This document shows positions 62,545 to 64,000 of a stretch of 64,000 nucleotides of DNA, piece after piece. Position 1 is the first letter of the stretch. Every line of letters starts with the position of its first letter. The notes beneath the pieces were generated by a model. The model was given only the letters and a program-made list of their open reading frames with translations, had not been told where the DNA came from and ran no database searches. The position numbers and the translations under genes are program-made. The stretch comes from DASQFI01 sp035633215 (GTDB lineage: Bacteria > Acidobacteriota > Vicinamibacteria > Vicinamibacterales > SCN-69-37): the NCBI GenBank assembly GCA_035633215.1, contig DASQFI010000037.1:1-64000 (forward strand), read 5' to 3'.

Positions 62545-63902
62545 CGCGCGTCCTGCGTCACACCATCGCCCTGGCGGTCCTGGTGCTCGCGTCAGCGTGC
62601 GCGTCGAACCCGAAGCCGCTGCCCGCGGGGCCGATCACACCGAAGTTTCCCGAGTACCCGCGGCTCGAGATTCCCGCGAATCTCACCGTGGGCCAGGACA
62701 TTCACGATCGCCACGAGCAGGCCTGGCGTCGTCTGCAAACGGGCGACCTCAGAAACGCGAATCGAGAGTTCACCGACACGCTCCGGCGGTCGAGCACCTT
62801 CTATCCGGCCGAAGCCGGTTTGGGGTTCGTCGCGCTTGCGGGACGCGACTTCAAACAGGCGGCGCAGAGGTTTTCGGCGGCGCTCTTGAAAAACGACCGC
62901 TATTTGCCGGCCTGGCTCGGACTGGCTGACGCCGAAGTCGGCCTGGGCCGCGACGCCGAGGCCATTGCGGCGCTCGAGCGCGCGCTCGAACTGGATCCCA
63001 AACGCGAGGCCCTGCGAGGCCGGCTCGAGCTCGTGCGCTTCAAGGAAGTGCAGGCGCTCATCGCCACGGGCCAACGCGCGCGGCAGGCCGGGCGGATGGA
63101 CGAGGCCGAGCGCACGCTCGAACGCGCGCTGACCCTGTCGCCGTCGAGCGCCGTCATCCTCCGCGAGCTGGCGGTGATTGAAACCGCGCGAGGGGCGCTC
63201 GACGCGGCCGAGGAGCACGCCCGCCGGGCGGTGGAGGTCGATCCCAACGACGCCGAGTCGCATGCGGCGCTGGGCGCGGTCCTCGAAGCCCTCGAGCGGT
63301 ATCGTGACGCCGTGGCCGCGTACGGCCGGGCCGTCGCGATCGATCCCCGGCCGGTCTGGCGCGAGCGGAGCACCGCACTGCGCGAGAAGGCCAACCTCAG
63401 CGCGATCCCAGCGGAATTCCGCGAGCTCCCGTCGGCCACGACCGTGTCACGCGCGCAGGTCGCCGCGCTCATCGGCACGCGCCTGGAGGTGTTGATCGAT
63501 CGCGCGCCCAGGCGCGCGACGGGGGTCGCGACCGACGTGCGCAACCACTGGGCGGCGCCCTGGATCCTGCCCGTCCTGCAGGCTGGAATCATGGAGATCC
63601 AGCCGAACCACACGTTCCAGCCGGGCGCCACGGTTCGCCGCGCCGATCTCGCCAGCGTCGTCACCCAGCTCCTGGCCGTGGTCGCCGCCGACCGGCAGAT
63701 CGACCTGACGCGTTGGCGCGCGGCCCGGCCGCGGTTCACCGACCTGCCGGGCACGAACCTCTTCTATAACGCGGCGGCGCTGGCCGTGGCCTCCGGCGCG
63801 ATGGACACCGGCGACGGCGATCGCTTCCTGCCCACCCGGCCGGTCACCGGCGCCGAGCTTCTCGCTGCAATCGACCGCATCGAACAGCTCGCCGGCAGGT
63901 AG
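62541..63902 (+). CDS. TPR lipoprotein with C-terminal SLH domain
   Basis: A 453-residue protein starting at GTG 62541. A signal peptide (MTRVLRHTIALAVLVLASACAS) ends in a plausible lipobox cysteine. About five TPR units follow (LGLADAEVGLGRDAEAIAAL; AERTLERALTLSPSSAVILR; SHAALGAVLEALERYRDAV), then an SLH-like region (NHWAAPWILPVLQAGIMEIQ; FTDLPGTNLFYNAAALAVAS). SLH binds cell-wall or outer-membrane partners. It is likely periplasmic. The pgsA gene begins 3 bases after its stop. Confidence 0.85.
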   Translation: MTRVLRHTIALAVLVLASACASNPKPLPAGPITPKFPEYPRLEIPANLTVGQDIHDRHEQAWRRLQTGDLRNANREFTDTLRRSSTFYPAEAGLGFVALAGRDFKQAAQRFSAALLKNDRYLPAWLGLADAEVGLGRDAEAIAALERALELDPKREALRGRLELVRFKEVQALIATGQRARQAGRMDEAERTLERALTLSPSSAVILRELAVIETARGALDAAEEHARRAVEVDPNDAESHAALGAVLEALERYRDAVAAYGRAVAIDPRPVWRERSTALREKANLSAIPAEFRELPSATTVSRAQVAALIGTRLEVLIDRAPRRATGVATDVRNHWAAPWILPVLQAGIMEIQPNHTFQPGATVRRADLASVVTQLLAVVAADRQIDLTRWRAARPRFTDLPGTNLFYNAAALAVASGAMDTGDGDRFLPTRPVTGAELLAAIDRIEQLAGR

Positions 63903-63905
63903 GCG

Positions 63906-64000
63906 ATGTCCGTCCTCACTGCCGCCAACCAGCTCACGCTGCTGCGCTTGCTGCTCGTCCCGGTGTTTGCGCTGTGCATGCTTTATTCGCGGCCCGGATG
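63906..64000 (+). CDS. pgsA: CDP-alcohol phosphatidyltransferase, N-terminal part (cut by window edge)
   Basis: The first 31 codons (MSVLTAANQLTLLRLLLVPV, then FALCMLY) match the N-terminus of PgsA-type phosphatidylglycerophosphate synthases (NxLTLxRxxxVP). The catalytic CDP-alcohol motif lies beyond the window. The assignment rests on this short stretch. Confidence 0.6.
   Translation, partial: MSVLTAANQLTLLRLLLVPVFALCMLYSRPG

Overview
The window is GC-rich DNA from a Gram-negative, most likely Acidobacteriota (Vicinamibacteria-like) chromosome. The gene content points there: an acidobacterial VWFA-related exported protein next to a very large carboxypeptidase-regulatory/TonB-type outer-membrane receptor, an ADOP-type MacB/FtsX permease, membrane-bound Ser/Thr kinases, many short exported proteins of unknown function, and abundant intergenic hairpin repeats. 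This placement is inference from family composition; no rRNA is present. Genes are densely packed, GTG and TTG starts are frequent, and many stop/start pairs overlap.

Layout. 0.5-4.2 kb (minus): a cupredoxin-like protein, an outer-membrane beta-barrel and a hybrid histidine kinase form one operon, but the kinase is broken (stop plus loss of the N-box segment). 4.3-12.7 kb: a glycosyltransferase-like membrane protein, a 69-residue basic protein, a zinc ribbon, an NTF2-like protein, a PHP hydrolase, a beta-propeller phosphoesterase and a sulfotransferase-like protein. 12.8-22.7 kb: a phospholipase D-like protein, a cystathionine-type PLP enzyme, a second copy of the 69-residue gene, DinB, an ADOP permease, an exported FAH-family protein, small proteins and an SdhC-like anchor. 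22.8-30 kb (minus): two Ser/Thr kinases, a polysaccharide deacetylase and a GNAT protein. 30-37 kb: J-domain protein, pirin, YpfJ metalloprotease, aminotransferase, an erythromycin-esterase pseudogene, tRNA-Lys, arginase and a response regulator. 37-44 kb: a PD-(D/E)XK-like protein with a histone-like tail, an overlapping gene pair, the VWFA protein, the TonB receptor and an orphan DNA methyltransferase. 44-53 kb: core genes (D,D-carboxypeptidase, glgA, trxA-trxB, iscS-mnmA, bactofilin). 53.3-56.3 kb: a membrane-anchored MutS-like ATPase sits between two inverted copies of a ~265 bp quasi-palindrome, with gene debris (sulfotransferase, cysteine desulfurase) on either side. 56.4-64 kb: a tightly packed plus-strand run (SAM hydrolase family, acyl-CoA dehydrogenase, glpX, MFS, tsaC, hflX, TPR/SLH lipoprotein, pgsA start).

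The most unusual items are (1) the palindrome-flanked MutS-like locus at 53.3-56.3 kb, (2) the duplicated 69-residue gene whose two copies, 10 kb apart, also share a ~92 bp upstream region holding a TTTCAGATCTGAAA palindrome and an extended -10 box, and (3) several dispersed structured repeats that abut stop codons or the tRNA. I saw no CRISPR array, complete insertion sequence or prophage.
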